DNA from: an uncultured Lachnospiraceae bacterium
GTDB taxonomy: Bacteria > Bacillota > Clostridia > Lachnospirales > Lachnospiraceae
DNA length: 64,000 nt
NCBI GenBank assembly: GCA_947630005.1
Contig: CANRGB010000002.1
Location: forward strand, 1 to 64,000
Direction: 5' to 3'
In this document: positions 8,709 through 17,921 of the stretch, piece by piece
Position numbering within the stretch: position 1 is the first letter of the stretch
How the letters are laid out: the number at the start of each line of letters is the position of its first letter
Translations under genes and position numbers: made by a program
Notes under the pieces: model-generated
Told to the model about the DNA's origin: nothing
What the model saw: the letters and a program-made list of their open reading frames with translations, nothing else
The model's database searches: none

Positions 8709-10424
8709 GTGAAGAAAACGGGAAAAAAGACCCCAAAAGCAGGGGCGGCAAGGGCAGCGGCGATCGCGGTCTGCGTCGTGCTGGCGGGGATTATCATATA
8801 TGCGGCCGTCAGATATGTGCCCACGCGGAAGCGAATGGGAGCGGATGAATATTTCGGCACGCTGAAAGAGGATGAACTGGCGGTGGTCGCGGAGGACCAT
8901 GTGGCGAAGGAGCGGGCGCGCTGGATCGACGACGCGCTGTATGTGGATTACGGCCTCGTCCGAAGCGAGCTGAATCCGCGCTTTTACTGGGATGATTCGG
9001 AGGGACTGATGCTGTTTACGACGGCGCTTGAGGTCTATGAGATCGCTCCGGACAGCGCTTCCTACACAGTGGACGGTAAGGAACAGGACGCCGGCCATGT
9101 GATCGTGCAGAACGCGGACGGCGGAATGTATCTGTCGCTGGATTTCCTCTGTGAACACTCGGATTTTACATACGAGATATTTGAGGATCCCGCGAGGCTT
9201 GTGATCACGTTCGGGGGCGTAACGAGGACGGAGGCGGCGGTCGTGAAAAAAACGGCTGTCCGGTATCGGGGCGGGATCAAGAGCCCGATCCTGACGGAAG
9301 TCCCGAAGGGGACCAAGGTTGTGGTTCTGCAGCAGCTGGAGAACTGGTCCGAGGTGGCCGCGCCGGACGGATATATCGGCTATCTGAAAAACAGCTGTCT
9401 GGGAGAGACGGAGGAGTCCGCGCGGGATTCCGTCTATACCGGCCCGGAATACACCAGCTTATCGATGGACGGACGCGTGGATCTTGTCTGGCATCAGATC
9501 GACCTTAAGGAGATGAACGATAATTTTGAGAAAGATACCGCTGCCATGAGCGGAGTGAACGTCATCTCGCCGACCTGGTATTTCCTCTCCGACAGCGAGG
9601 GAGCCATTGATTCCTTTGCGGATGTTTCCTATGTGGAGAAAGCGCACGCGGCGGGCCTTCAGGTCTGGGCGCTGATCAGTAATTTCAGCCAGAATGTCAG
9701 CACGAGCGAGCTGCTGGCGTCGAGAAAGGCGCGGAAGCGGGTGCAGGAGTATCTGATCTCGGAGGCGCTGACTGTCGGATTTGACGGGATCAATATCGAT
9801 TTTGAAGGGATCGCGGAGAGCGCCGGATACGATTACGTTCAGTTCATGCGGGAGCTGTCCATACTCTGCCGCAGGGAGGGACTGTTCCTCTCCGTGGACG
9901 TCCCGGTTCCGATGGATTTCTCGCGCCATTATGACAGAAAGGAGCTCGGAGTCGTCTGCGATTATGTGATCATGATGGGCTACGACGAGCATTACGCCGG
10001 CTCCGATATCACCGGAAGTGTGGCCTCCCTTGACTTTGAGCGGACCGGGATCGCGAACATGCTCCGGGAGGTGCCGAAAGAAAAAGTGGTCAGCGCGATT
10101 CCTTTCTATACGCGGCTCTGGTATACCGAGACGTACGCGGACGGTACGACGAACGTCACGAGCAGGGCGCTCGGCATGGGAAGGGCGTGGGAGATTCTCG
10201 AGGAGAACGGCGTGACGGCCGTCTGGGACGAGTCCGCCGAGCAGCCGTACGGCGAGTGGACGGATGCGGAAGGACTTTTCTGCCAGCTGTGGCTTGAGGA
10301 CGATTCCACGGTGGCGGAGCGGGCTTCGCTCGTAAAAGAAAACGACCTCGGCGGCATAGCCGCGTGGGTGCTGGGAAACGAGCTGGATTATGTCTGGAAA
10401 GTGATCACGGAAAACATCGGATGA
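8709..10424 (+). CDS. Glycoside hydrolase family 18 protein with N-terminal TM and SH3-like domain
   Basis: GH18 motif FDGINIDFEGI (DxxDxDxE); SH3-like GTKVVVLQQLENWSEVAAPDGYIGYL; N-terminal TM. Confidence 0.9.
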   Translation: MKKTGKKTPKAGAARAAAIAVCVVLAGIIIYAAVRYVPTRKRMGADEYFGTLKEDELAVVAEDHVAKERARWIDDALYVDYGLVRSELNPRFYWDDSEGLMLFTTALEVYEIAPDSASYTVDGKEQDAGHVIVQNADGGMYLSLDFLCEHSDFTYEIFEDPARLVITFGGVTRTEAAVVKKTAVRYRGGIKSPILTEVPKGTKVVVLQQLENWSEVAAPDGYIGYLKNSCLGETEESARDSVYTGPEYTSLSMDGRVDLVWHQIDLKEMNDNFEKDTAAMSGVNVISPTWYFLSDSEGAIDSFADVSYVEKAHAAGLQVWALISNFSQNVSTSELLASRKARKRVQEYLISEALTVGFDGINIDFEGIAESAGYDYVQFMRELSILCRREGLFLSVDVPVPMDFSRHYDRKELGVVCDYVIMMGYDEHYAGSDITGSVASLDFERTGIANMLREVPKEKVVSAIPFYTRLWYTETYADGTTNVTSRALGMGRAWEILEENGVTAVWDESAEQPYGEWTDAEGLFCQLWLEDDSTVAERASLVKENDLGGIAAWVLGNELDYVWKVITENIG

Positions 10425-10537
10425 AAAGCAGAATGGCCGCGCGGAGATTTTTTAAAAAATTTCCGCGGCGCACATATTTTCCTGTAAAGAAGAGATAATA
10501 GGATTGTGACATAATTCATTTACAGGAGGCCATAAAA

Positions 10538-10723
10538 ATGTCTAAGAACACGAACAATACGAACAATACGAACGCATCAAACAGCACGGGCAGCTCTAAC
10601 GGCTCCGGAAATACGAACGCGAAGAACTGCGGAAACTGCAGCAGTTCAAACTCCAAAAATAAGTCCGGCAGCAGGACGTCCGGAAATACGGCGGACAGCA
10701 GTTCCTCAAACAGCGAATACTGA
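10538..10723 (+). CDS. Asn/Ser-rich low-complexity small protein (61 aa)
   Basis: MSKNTNNTNNTNASNSTGSSNGSGNTNAKNCGNCSSSNSK...; SD acaggagg upstream of ATG. Confidence 0.6.
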   Translation: MSKNTNNTNNTNASNSTGSSNGSGNTNAKNCGNCSSSNSKNKSGSRTSGNTADSSSSNSEY

Positions 10724-10777
10724 TCCGGCGCGCAGGAATTAAAAAGAAGAATTAAAAATCAGAAAGAAAATCCTTAA

Positions 10778-10819
10778 GGACAGAGGAAAGACGGGAAACC
10801 GCCTTCCTCTGTCTTTTTC
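10778..10819 (+). terminator. Intrinsic terminator
   Basis: GGACAGAGGAAagacgggaaaccgccTTCCTCTGTCttttt. Confidence 0.85.
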
Positions 10820-10820
10820 T

Positions 10821-10874
10821 ATGCGCAGGCCCGCATGAGGAAACCAGCTGCTGGCGCAGCATGCGGGCCGCGCG
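10821..10874 (-). repeat. REP-like palindromic element, second locus (inverted orientation)
   Basis: ATGCGCAGGCCCGCATGAGGAAACCAGCTGCTGGCGCAGCATGCGGGCCGCGCGAT is the reverse complement of the 6.4-kb unit core. Confidence 0.85.
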
Positions 10875-11015
10875 ATATTTATTAAAAATAAAATTCCTGC
10901 GGGCAGTATGCTTTGTTTAGATGATGATCGATGAACCGGAAAAGTATACTTTGAGTTTCTTTACAGTTGGAGAAAAAACAGAGAAAATAAGGACTAAGAA
11001 AGGAGGGAATTCAGC

Positions 11016-12602
11016 ATGATTGAAGTTGTACTTTTTTTAGTTGCGGCTTATCTGATCTACCTGTTTATCACCCGCGTGCTGCCGGTTCTGCTTGCGGGCG
11101 GAGGCATTCTGATCCTGACGGTCATCGGGATCGCGTTTCTGGCAGGAGCTCTGATCGGTCTTGCTGTGGCCGTCAGAAATTATGCCCGGGCGATCACGGA
11201 GCATGTGGATTTTTCCGAATGGGAATGGAAAAAGGACAGCGAGCCCGCGGTGAGGAGCTATTTCTTTGGCCCGGGCTACCAGCAGCTGAGGGAGACCATC
11301 GCCGACGCGTTTAAACGGAACCGGGCGGAACAGAAGAAACATAAAAACGCGTTTCTGCCATTTCGGATTGCCCTGTTCATCTGCGTCAATCTGTTTGGAA
11401 CGGTTATTATGATCATATTCGCGGCAATACACGGAACCGTTACGACACTGGTCATGATGATTACCTATGTTGTGTTCACGGTTGTCTGGGCGCTTGACCG
11501 CGTATATCTCCAGATTCGCCGGATCCGCTCCGTATGTCCGGTCTGTAAAAAGAGGTCGCTGATTCCGTATTTTGTCTGTCCGCAGTGCGGGGAAATCCAT
11601 AAAAAGCTGGTGCCGGGGCCCTACGGGATCCTGAATCATACCTGTGTCTGCGGATACAGCCTGCCTGCCACTTTCTTTAACGGGAGATCTCAGCTGGATT
11701 CCAAATGTCCGTGCGGGGCCATGCTTGTCGCCTCAGATGCGGTTCAGATCGGAATTCAGCTGATCGGAGGAAGCAAGTCGGGCAAGAGCGTTCTGCTGGC
11801 CGCTCTGTTTCATGAATATCTGGAAAGGCTGAAACGTGTAAAGTCGCTTCATATGGAGATTACCGATGAGTACAGACCGTACTTTGACGAACTGGAAGAC
11901 TGGTACAAGGGCGGCGAAGCTCCGCCGACGGAATATATGAACTCGCGGATGTATCCGATTCTTCTTAAGAAGAAAAAAGGGATTAAAAAACAGCTCTCTG
12001 TTTATGATATCGCAGGCGAAATGTTTGACGGCGTGACGGCGCGGAATGAGGTTCTGCAGGAGCAGTTCCACTACTGCAGCGGACTGATGTTCCTGATTGA
12101 TCCGTTCAGTGACGGAAATCTGCGCAGCGGCCGCATCCGGGCCGGCGGGACGCTCGGGGAGTTCAGCAATATGAAGCCGGATGAGGTGGCCACAAACTTC
12201 ATCAATTATCTGGTCAGTACCGGACATGCCAGGACAAGCGAACGTCTGGCGGTTCCGATGGCGGTGATGATCGTCAAGAGCGATATCACGGAGGTCAGGA
12301 GGGTCATCGGCCCGGCGAGACTGAACGCCATGGTAAAACGGGGAGAATATACCGGTTATGAACAGGCCAGAGACGCGGAATGCAGGAAGTTTCTGGTGGA
12401 TATCGGACTGGATCTTGCCGTCAGCACGCTGGAAGCAAAATTTTCCAACCTGCACTATTTTCCGGTGAGCGCGATGGGGCACAGCCCGGACGGCGATCCG
12501 TATGAACCCTGGGGAATCATGGAGGCCATGGACTGGATTATGGCGCAGGCGGACAGTGAGCTGAACTCCATGATCCGGACAGTGAATGTTCAGAGGGCAT
12601 AG
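11016..12602 (+). CDS. Membrane-anchored zinc-ribbon P-loop GTPase-like protein (double-GTPase DO-GTPase2-like)
   Basis: Hydrophobic N-terminus; CxxC ribbons (CPVCKKRS, CPQCGE, CVCGYS, CPCGAM); P-loop GGSKSGKS; G3-like YDIAGE; G4-like IVKSD. Confidence 0.75.
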   Translation: MIEVVLFLVAAYLIYLFITRVLPVLLAGGGILILTVIGIAFLAGALIGLAVAVRNYARAITEHVDFSEWEWKKDSEPAVRSYFFGPGYQQLRETIADAFKRNRAEQKKHKNAFLPFRIALFICVNLFGTVIMIIFAAIHGTVTTLVMMITYVVFTVVWALDRVYLQIRRIRSVCPVCKKRSLIPYFVCPQCGEIHKKLVPGPYGILNHTCVCGYSLPATFFNGRSQLDSKCPCGAMLVASDAVQIGIQLIGGSKSGKSVLLAALFHEYLERLKRVKSLHMEITDEYRPYFDELEDWYKGGEAPPTEYMNSRMYPILLKKKKGIKKQLSVYDIAGEMFDGVTARNEVLQEQFHYCSGLMFLIDPFSDGNLRSGRIRAGGTLGEFSNMKPDEVATNFINYLVSTGHARTSERLAVPMAVMIVKSDITEVRRVIGPARLNAMVKRGEYTGYEQARDAECRKFLVDIGLDLAVSTLEAKFSNLHYFPVSAMGHSPDGDPYEPWGIMEAMDWIMAQADSELNSMIRTVNVQRA

Positions 12603-12632
12603 AAAACACGCATAAAGAAAAGGAGGAGAAAT

Positions 12633-13796
12633 ATGCCGTTAGATGAAAAAATCAGGCAGAACGCCGCAAAAACAGGTGCCGCCGGCACACGGGACCAGAC
12701 CTGGACGGCGGTTCCGGACAGAGCATCCCAGTATGAAGAACCAGATCCGGACAGACAGTTCCGGTCGGAAGAACCGATTCCGGACAGGGCATCCTGGTAT
12801 GAGGAGCCGGATCCGTCGGCGCCCGATGTGATCCCGATCAGTCCTGTTTCTGAGGCGTACGGCGCCGGACTCCGCAAAGTGTCTGACGCGCTGGATGAGA
12901 TCACCCGTCAGCTGAGCGCCCTTCAGGAAAAAAGCGGGACGGAAGATATAAGCCGGCGGATGGACAGCCTGCGCGAGAAGATCGATGGGCTGGATGCGGG
13001 ACGCCAGATGAGCGCTCTGATGGAGAAGATCGGTGCTCTGGAAGTGACGGCGGCGGAGATCAGGGAGAAGCAGGCCAGAAATGACAGACAGCTGGCCCAG
13101 TATATCAAAGAAAACGTGAATTTCCAGATTCAGGTCCGCCAGGGAATGCAGGAGGAGCTTGAAGAATTCCGCAAAGAGAAAAAAGGGGATCAGTACAACG
13201 CGATCCTCAGGGAGCTCGCGGATATCTTTTCTGTGTACAAGCCTCTGCTGCTTGACGGTTCCGATCCGGATAAGCTTCCGAAAAATATCGGCGCCCTGTT
13301 CGATCAGCTGAAGGACCTGATGTATGATTACGGAGCAGAAACCTTCCAGAGCAGCCCCGGAACGGAGCGGACGCCGCGCATGAGCAAGGTGATCCGGAAA
13401 GTTCCGACGGGGGACAGAACAAAGCACAACCTGATCGCGCGGAGCAGCCGTCCGGGCGTCAGGAAGGGAAAACTGCTGCTGAGCGAAGAGTATGTGGATC
13501 TGTATGTCTATGACGAAGCGCTGGACGTTCCGCAGCCGGAACCGGCGCCCGGCGAAGCGTCGGAGCAGCAGATGAAAGACGAAGCTTCGGAGGACGGGAA
13601 TTCCGATGAGGCGTCAGATGGAACGTGGCCGGGGAAAGATCCGGAAGCGGGGGCCTCCGGATGGACGCCGGAAGATCCGGAAGCGGAGGCCTCAGGACCG
13701 GGGCAGGAGGATCCGGAGACGGGAACCGCCGGGGAGTCTAAAGACGAAAATCCCGGCGCGGCAGAAGGAGAAGACAAAAACGGCGCTTCCGAATAA
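12633..13796 (+). CDS. GrpE-like nucleotide exchange factor with low-complexity termini and central coiled coil
   Basis: Coiled coil then QYNAILRELADIFSVYKPLLLDG..., C-terminal RKVPTGDRTKHNLIARSSRPGVRKGKLLLSEEYVDLYVYDE resembling the GrpE beta-domain; directly upstream of Hsp70 genes. Confidence 0.6.
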   Translation: MPLDEKIRQNAAKTGAAGTRDQTWTAVPDRASQYEEPDPDRQFRSEEPIPDRASWYEEPDPSAPDVIPISPVSEAYGAGLRKVSDALDEITRQLSALQEKSGTEDISRRMDSLREKIDGLDAGRQMSALMEKIGALEVTAAEIREKQARNDRQLAQYIKENVNFQIQVRQGMQEELEEFRKEKKGDQYNAILRELADIFSVYKPLLLDGSDPDKLPKNIGALFDQLKDLMYDYGAETFQSSPGTERTPRMSKVIRKVPTGDRTKHNLIARSSRPGVRKGKLLLSEEYVDLYVYDEALDVPQPEPAPGEASEQQMKDEASEDGNSDEASDGTWPGKDPEAGASGWTPEDPEAEASGPGQEDPETGTAGESKDENPGAAEGEDKNGASE

Positions 13797-13844
13797 ATTC
13801 GGAACACGCCGCGGAATATTTATCACAGACAGGAGGAAAAAATT

Positions 13845-15497
13845 ATGGGTGTTGTACACGGTGTTGATCTTGGGACCACAAATTCCTGTATCGCCAGACT
13901 GGATGATCACGAGAATCCTATTGTTATCCAGAATCTGGCAGAGGCGGGAGACACGGTTGCCTCGGCGGTATATTTTGAGAGTGAAAGCAATGTGATCGTC
14001 GGCGCTGCCGCTAAGGATATGGTAGAGGAGGACGGAGAACATGTCGTCCAGTTCGTCAAGCGGGAGATCGGCAAAAAAGACGGACGGACTTATGAATTTT
14101 ACGGGAAAAAGTACACGCCGGTCGAGATCAGCGCCCTGATTCTGCAGAGGCTGAAAAACATGGCGGAGGAGCAGGGCGAAAAGGTAGAGAAGGTTGTTAT
14201 CACATGTCCCGCTTATTTCGGGATTGAGGAGAGGAACGCGACGAGGGCCGCGGGCGAACTGATCGGCCTGGAGGTGCTGGACATCGTAAACGAACCGACG
14301 GCCGCCGCGCTCAGCTACTGCGCAAGGCAGTTTAAGGAGGAGCGGACGCTCATGGTCTATGACCTTGGCGGCGGCACTTTCGACGTCACAATCATGCGGA
14401 TGTCCCTGGCGGAGAACGAGGAGGGGCAGGAGGTTCAGAGAGTTACGGTCGTGGCCAGCGGCGGAAACGACAGGCTCGGCGGAAAGGACTGGGACGATAT
14501 CCTCTACGGTATGATCGAGTCCGTCTGCTGCGAGGAGAACGGGCTTACCCCGAAAGAGCTGGAACCGGAGACGAGACAGTCAATCCGCAGCAAGGTGGAA
14601 ACGACAAAGAAAAAGCTCAGCAGCGCCGAGAGCGCGAAGGTCAAAGTGTCCGTGAACGGGCAGATAACGAATGTCGTCATTTCCAGGGAAGAATTTGAGC
14701 AGATGACCGCGCCGAAGGTAGCGCAGACGATGGGTTATGTCGAAAACGTTCTGAAGGAAGCGGGGAATCCGCAGCTGGATTTCGTGCTTCTGGTCGGCGG
14801 TTCCACCTTTATGCCGATGATCCGGAACGCGGTGGAGGCAAGGTTTTCCGGGATCCCGGTGAATCTTTACGAGCCGAACCTCGCGGTCGCGAAGGGCGCC
14901 GCGATCTATGCCCACATGATTGTGGAGGAACCCGAGACTGAGCCGGCGCCGAGCCCGGACCCGGTTCCGAATCCGGATCCGACGCCGAATCCGGATCCGC
15001 ACGGGGAAGAAAAGGAGATCGTCAAGCCTCCCATTGATATCGTGGACCAGCTCCCGAGATCTTTCGGTCCCGGCGTGCTGAATGAGAACAACGAGTACAT
15101 CATTGACAACCTGGTCAAGAAAGGAAGCACCTCTCCGACAGAGGTGAAAAGAGAATATTACACGCCGCGTGACAATATGAAGATGATACGTCTGAAAGTA
15201 TTTGAAAGCATGAGCCTTGACGACGTGGTCATCCCGTGCGAGGACGGACAGGGCAATCCGATGCCTTCCGATCCGGCGTACGCGGTCAAATATCTGGGAC
15301 GTCTTGAGATGGAGATGCCTCCGGGAACGCCGGCGGATTCCAAGATCCTTGTGACTTTCCGCGCGGATATGACGGGGATCCACGTGAAAACGCTCGATGT
15401 GCGTTCCGGAACCGAGAAAGAGGAGGAGATCAGCTTCCTCTCCGATGTTGACAAGGAGAACAGCCCCGTTCACACGCTTCGCGTAGACGGAGAATAA
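13845..15497 (+). CDS. Hsp70 (DnaK-like) protein with PNPDP-repeat linker and non-canonical C-terminal region
   Basis: GVDLGTTNSCIARL, VYDLGGGTFDVTIMRM, FVLLVGGSTFMPMIRNAV; linker APSPDPVPNPDPTPNPDP. Confidence 0.9.
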   Translation: MGVVHGVDLGTTNSCIARLDDHENPIVIQNLAEAGDTVASAVYFESESNVIVGAAAKDMVEEDGEHVVQFVKREIGKKDGRTYEFYGKKYTPVEISALILQRLKNMAEEQGEKVEKVVITCPAYFGIEERNATRAAGELIGLEVLDIVNEPTAAALSYCARQFKEERTLMVYDLGGGTFDVTIMRMSLAENEEGQEVQRVTVVASGGNDRLGGKDWDDILYGMIESVCCEENGLTPKELEPETRQSIRSKVETTKKKLSSAESAKVKVSVNGQITNVVISREEFEQMTAPKVAQTMGYVENVLKEAGNPQLDFVLLVGGSTFMPMIRNAVEARFSGIPVNLYEPNLAVAKGAAIYAHMIVEEPETEPAPSPDPVPNPDPTPNPDPHGEEKEIVKPPIDIVDQLPRSFGPGVLNENNEYIIDNLVKKGSTSPTEVKREYYTPRDNMKMIRLKVFESMSLDDVVIPCEDGQGNPMPSDPAYAVKYLGRLEMEMPPGTPADSKILVTFRADMTGIHVKTLDVRSGTEKEEEISFLSDVDKENSPVHTLRVDGE

Positions 15498-15600
15498 AAA
15501 TATGCCGCGGCCTGCGTGCGGCAGGCCGCGGCAAAATAAAAGAGGCGGATAATGACTGACGTTTTGCGGGGCAGGCTGTAACCCGAATGGAGGAGAGAAA

Positions 15601-17886
15601 ATGGGAATTAAAATTGGAAAAAAAGTTGGAGTTGACCTTGGAACCACTAATTGCGCGGTCGCCGTGCTTGACGAGAAGACAGGGAAGCCGATAATCATTC
15701 CCAATTCGCAGGGGGAAAAGATCACGCCGTCCGTGATACAGTTTACCGAGGACGGGGGAGTCATTGTCGGCTCCGAGGCAAAAGAAGCGTTTGAGCTGGG
15801 AGAATCCGGATGTACGTCGGCTTTCAAAAGAAATATGGGGAAGGAAGGAACTTACTGTTCTTTTTATGGGAAAAGTTATACGCCGGTGGAACTCTCGGCG
15901 ATCCTTCTGCGTTATCTGAAAGAGGAGACGGAAAAGGTGACGGGACAAAAGATTGATGAGGCGGTCATCACCGTTCCGGCTTATTTTTACTCAAAAGAGC
16001 GCAGCGCGACGATGCAGGCGGCCCGGATGGCAGGGCTGAATGTCCGCCAGATCATCAATGAGCCCACGGCGGCTGCCATGAATTACGGCGTGAATCACTG
16101 GAGAGAAAACGCGGTGATCATGGTGTATGACCTTGGCGGCGGCACCTTTGACGTGACGCTCGTACAGATGAAAAAAGACAGCCAGATGGTAACGCTGAGC
16201 ACGGCCGGCGATCATACGCTGGGCGGAAAAGACTGGGATTCCAGGCTCTGTGGGATCCTGAAGCAGAAGATCTGGGAGGAGGCAGGGATATCTTCGTCCG
16301 ACTACCCGGAGATCGACAGGACCGTCACGCGGAGCGCGGAGAAGATCAAGAAGCAGCTGACAGAGCGCAGGGAGATCCGCGTGACGCTTCCGATCCCCGG
16401 ATACGGCAGATTTACGACTTCGGTCACGCTGGAAGAGTTCGAGAAGAGCACGAGGGATCTGCTTGAGAAGACGGGAAATCTGTGCGGCAGCGTCCTTGCG
16501 GACATGAATATGGGCTGGGAGGATGTGACGGACGTGCTTCTGGTCGGCGGTTCGACGAGAATGAAGCAGGTGGCAGAGTATCTGGAAGAGAAAAGCGGCC
16601 ACACCCCGCTGTCCCAGGTGCATCCGGATGAGGCGGTCGCCCTTGGCGCGGCCATTCAGGTCCATCAGCCGCTGCCGGAATACACGGTTGTGACGGTCGC
16701 GTCAAGAGCGGTTCCGGACGACAGCCGGAAAAATTCCGGCCTCTTCAACTTTAAAAAGAAAGAGAAGGTCTCTGAGCCGAAAAGTCCGGAGAGAAAGTAT
16801 AAAGTTGACGGACCGGTCGGACAGGAGATTTCCTTTGACAACGCGCTGAAGATGACGCACGTCGACGTCGCCGCCCACGCGATGGGCGTCATCGCGGTAA
16901 ATACGGAGGGAACCCGCTATATCAACAAGACGATCATACCCGCGAACCAGAGGATTCCGGTAAAATGTGCGGAGGCTTTCCGGTATTATACGTCCGCGAA
17001 AGGCGAAAATGAGGTGGAGATTTATGTGCTCCAGGGCGAGCGGGAGCCGCTGGACTGTCAGATTGTCGGAAAATATGTGGTCTCCGGCATACGGCATGAC
17101 CGGACGCAGAATCCGACGCTGATCCGCATCCAGTACAGCTATGATCTGAACGGAGTCGTACATGTCCAGGCCCGTCAGGGGAACGATACGAGGGATCTGC
17201 CCATACGGGAGGAACCCGTCCCGGAGGATATGAGCAAGTACGGAAGACCGGTGGAGCAGGAAGAAGGGGAGCTGATCGCGGAGCCGATCTCGGCGGTTAT
17301 GGCGGTTGACGTATCCGGCAGCATGAGCGGTCAGCCGATCAAGGACGCGCTGAAAGCCATGTGCAATTTTGTGGATCAGTTCCGGGATTATGAGGGCGGC
17401 GTGAAGATCGGTGTGATCGCCGTGTCAGACAGGTCGCAGGTCGTGCAGCAGCTGACGGGGGATCTGGAGAAATGCAAGGCCTCCATCCGGTCCATCAAAT
17501 CCTGTATGACGGGCGTCTGCAACGCGGGACATCCGTTTGCGGACGTGCTGCGCATGCTCAAAGGAGAAGAAGGAAAGCGGGTGGCGATCGTGCTGGCGGA
17601 CGGTGTCTGGGAGCATCAGGATACCGCGATTGAAGCCGCGAAAAAATGCCACAGGAAAGATATCAGCGTGATCGGCATCGGCTTTGGCTCGGCGGACGAA
17701 AAATTTCTCAGAGATATCAGCCATGGAGATATGGAAGCCATGCTCGTGGCGCAGAGCGAGCTGGTGCACAGTTTCGGAAAGATCGCGCAGGAGATCAGCG
17801 CGGACCGAAGCAGAGGAAAACACGGACGGGGCGGGGCGGATTCAGATGCGCTGACCTGGGAAGCCCCGGATGAGCAGCGGAAATAA
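15601..17886 (+). CDS. Hsp70-VWA fusion protein
   Basis: GVDLGTTNCAVAVLDEKTGKPIIIPN, VYDLGGGTFDVTLVQM, LLVGGSTRMKQV; C-terminal VWA with MIDAS VDVSGSMSGQPI. Confidence 0.9.
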   Translation: MGIKIGKKVGVDLGTTNCAVAVLDEKTGKPIIIPNSQGEKITPSVIQFTEDGGVIVGSEAKEAFELGESGCTSAFKRNMGKEGTYCSFYGKSYTPVELSAILLRYLKEETEKVTGQKIDEAVITVPAYFYSKERSATMQAARMAGLNVRQIINEPTAAAMNYGVNHWRENAVIMVYDLGGGTFDVTLVQMKKDSQMVTLSTAGDHTLGGKDWDSRLCGILKQKIWEEAGISSSDYPEIDRTVTRSAEKIKKQLTERREIRVTLPIPGYGRFTTSVTLEEFEKSTRDLLEKTGNLCGSVLADMNMGWEDVTDVLLVGGSTRMKQVAEYLEEKSGHTPLSQVHPDEAVALGAAIQVHQPLPEYTVVTVASRAVPDDSRKNSGLFNFKKKEKVSEPKSPERKYKVDGPVGQEISFDNALKMTHVDVAAHAMGVIAVNTEGTRYINKTIIPANQRIPVKCAEAFRYYTSAKGENEVEIYVLQGEREPLDCQIVGKYVVSGIRHDRTQNPTLIRIQYSYDLNGVVHVQARQGNDTRDLPIREEPVPEDMSKYGRPVEQEEGELIAEPISAVMAVDVSGSMSGQPIKDALKAMCNFVDQFRDYEGGVKIGVIAVSDRSQVVQQLTGDLEKCKASIRSIKSCMTGVCNAGHPFADVLRMLKGEEGKRVAIVLADGVWEHQDTAIEAAKKCHRKDISVIGIGFGSADEKFLRDISHGDMEAMLVAQSELVHSFGKIAQEISADRSRGKHGRGGADSDALTWEAPDEQRK

Positions 17887-17921
17887 AAATACAGCCCGCA
17901 GGCTGATGGAGGAAGCTGATT

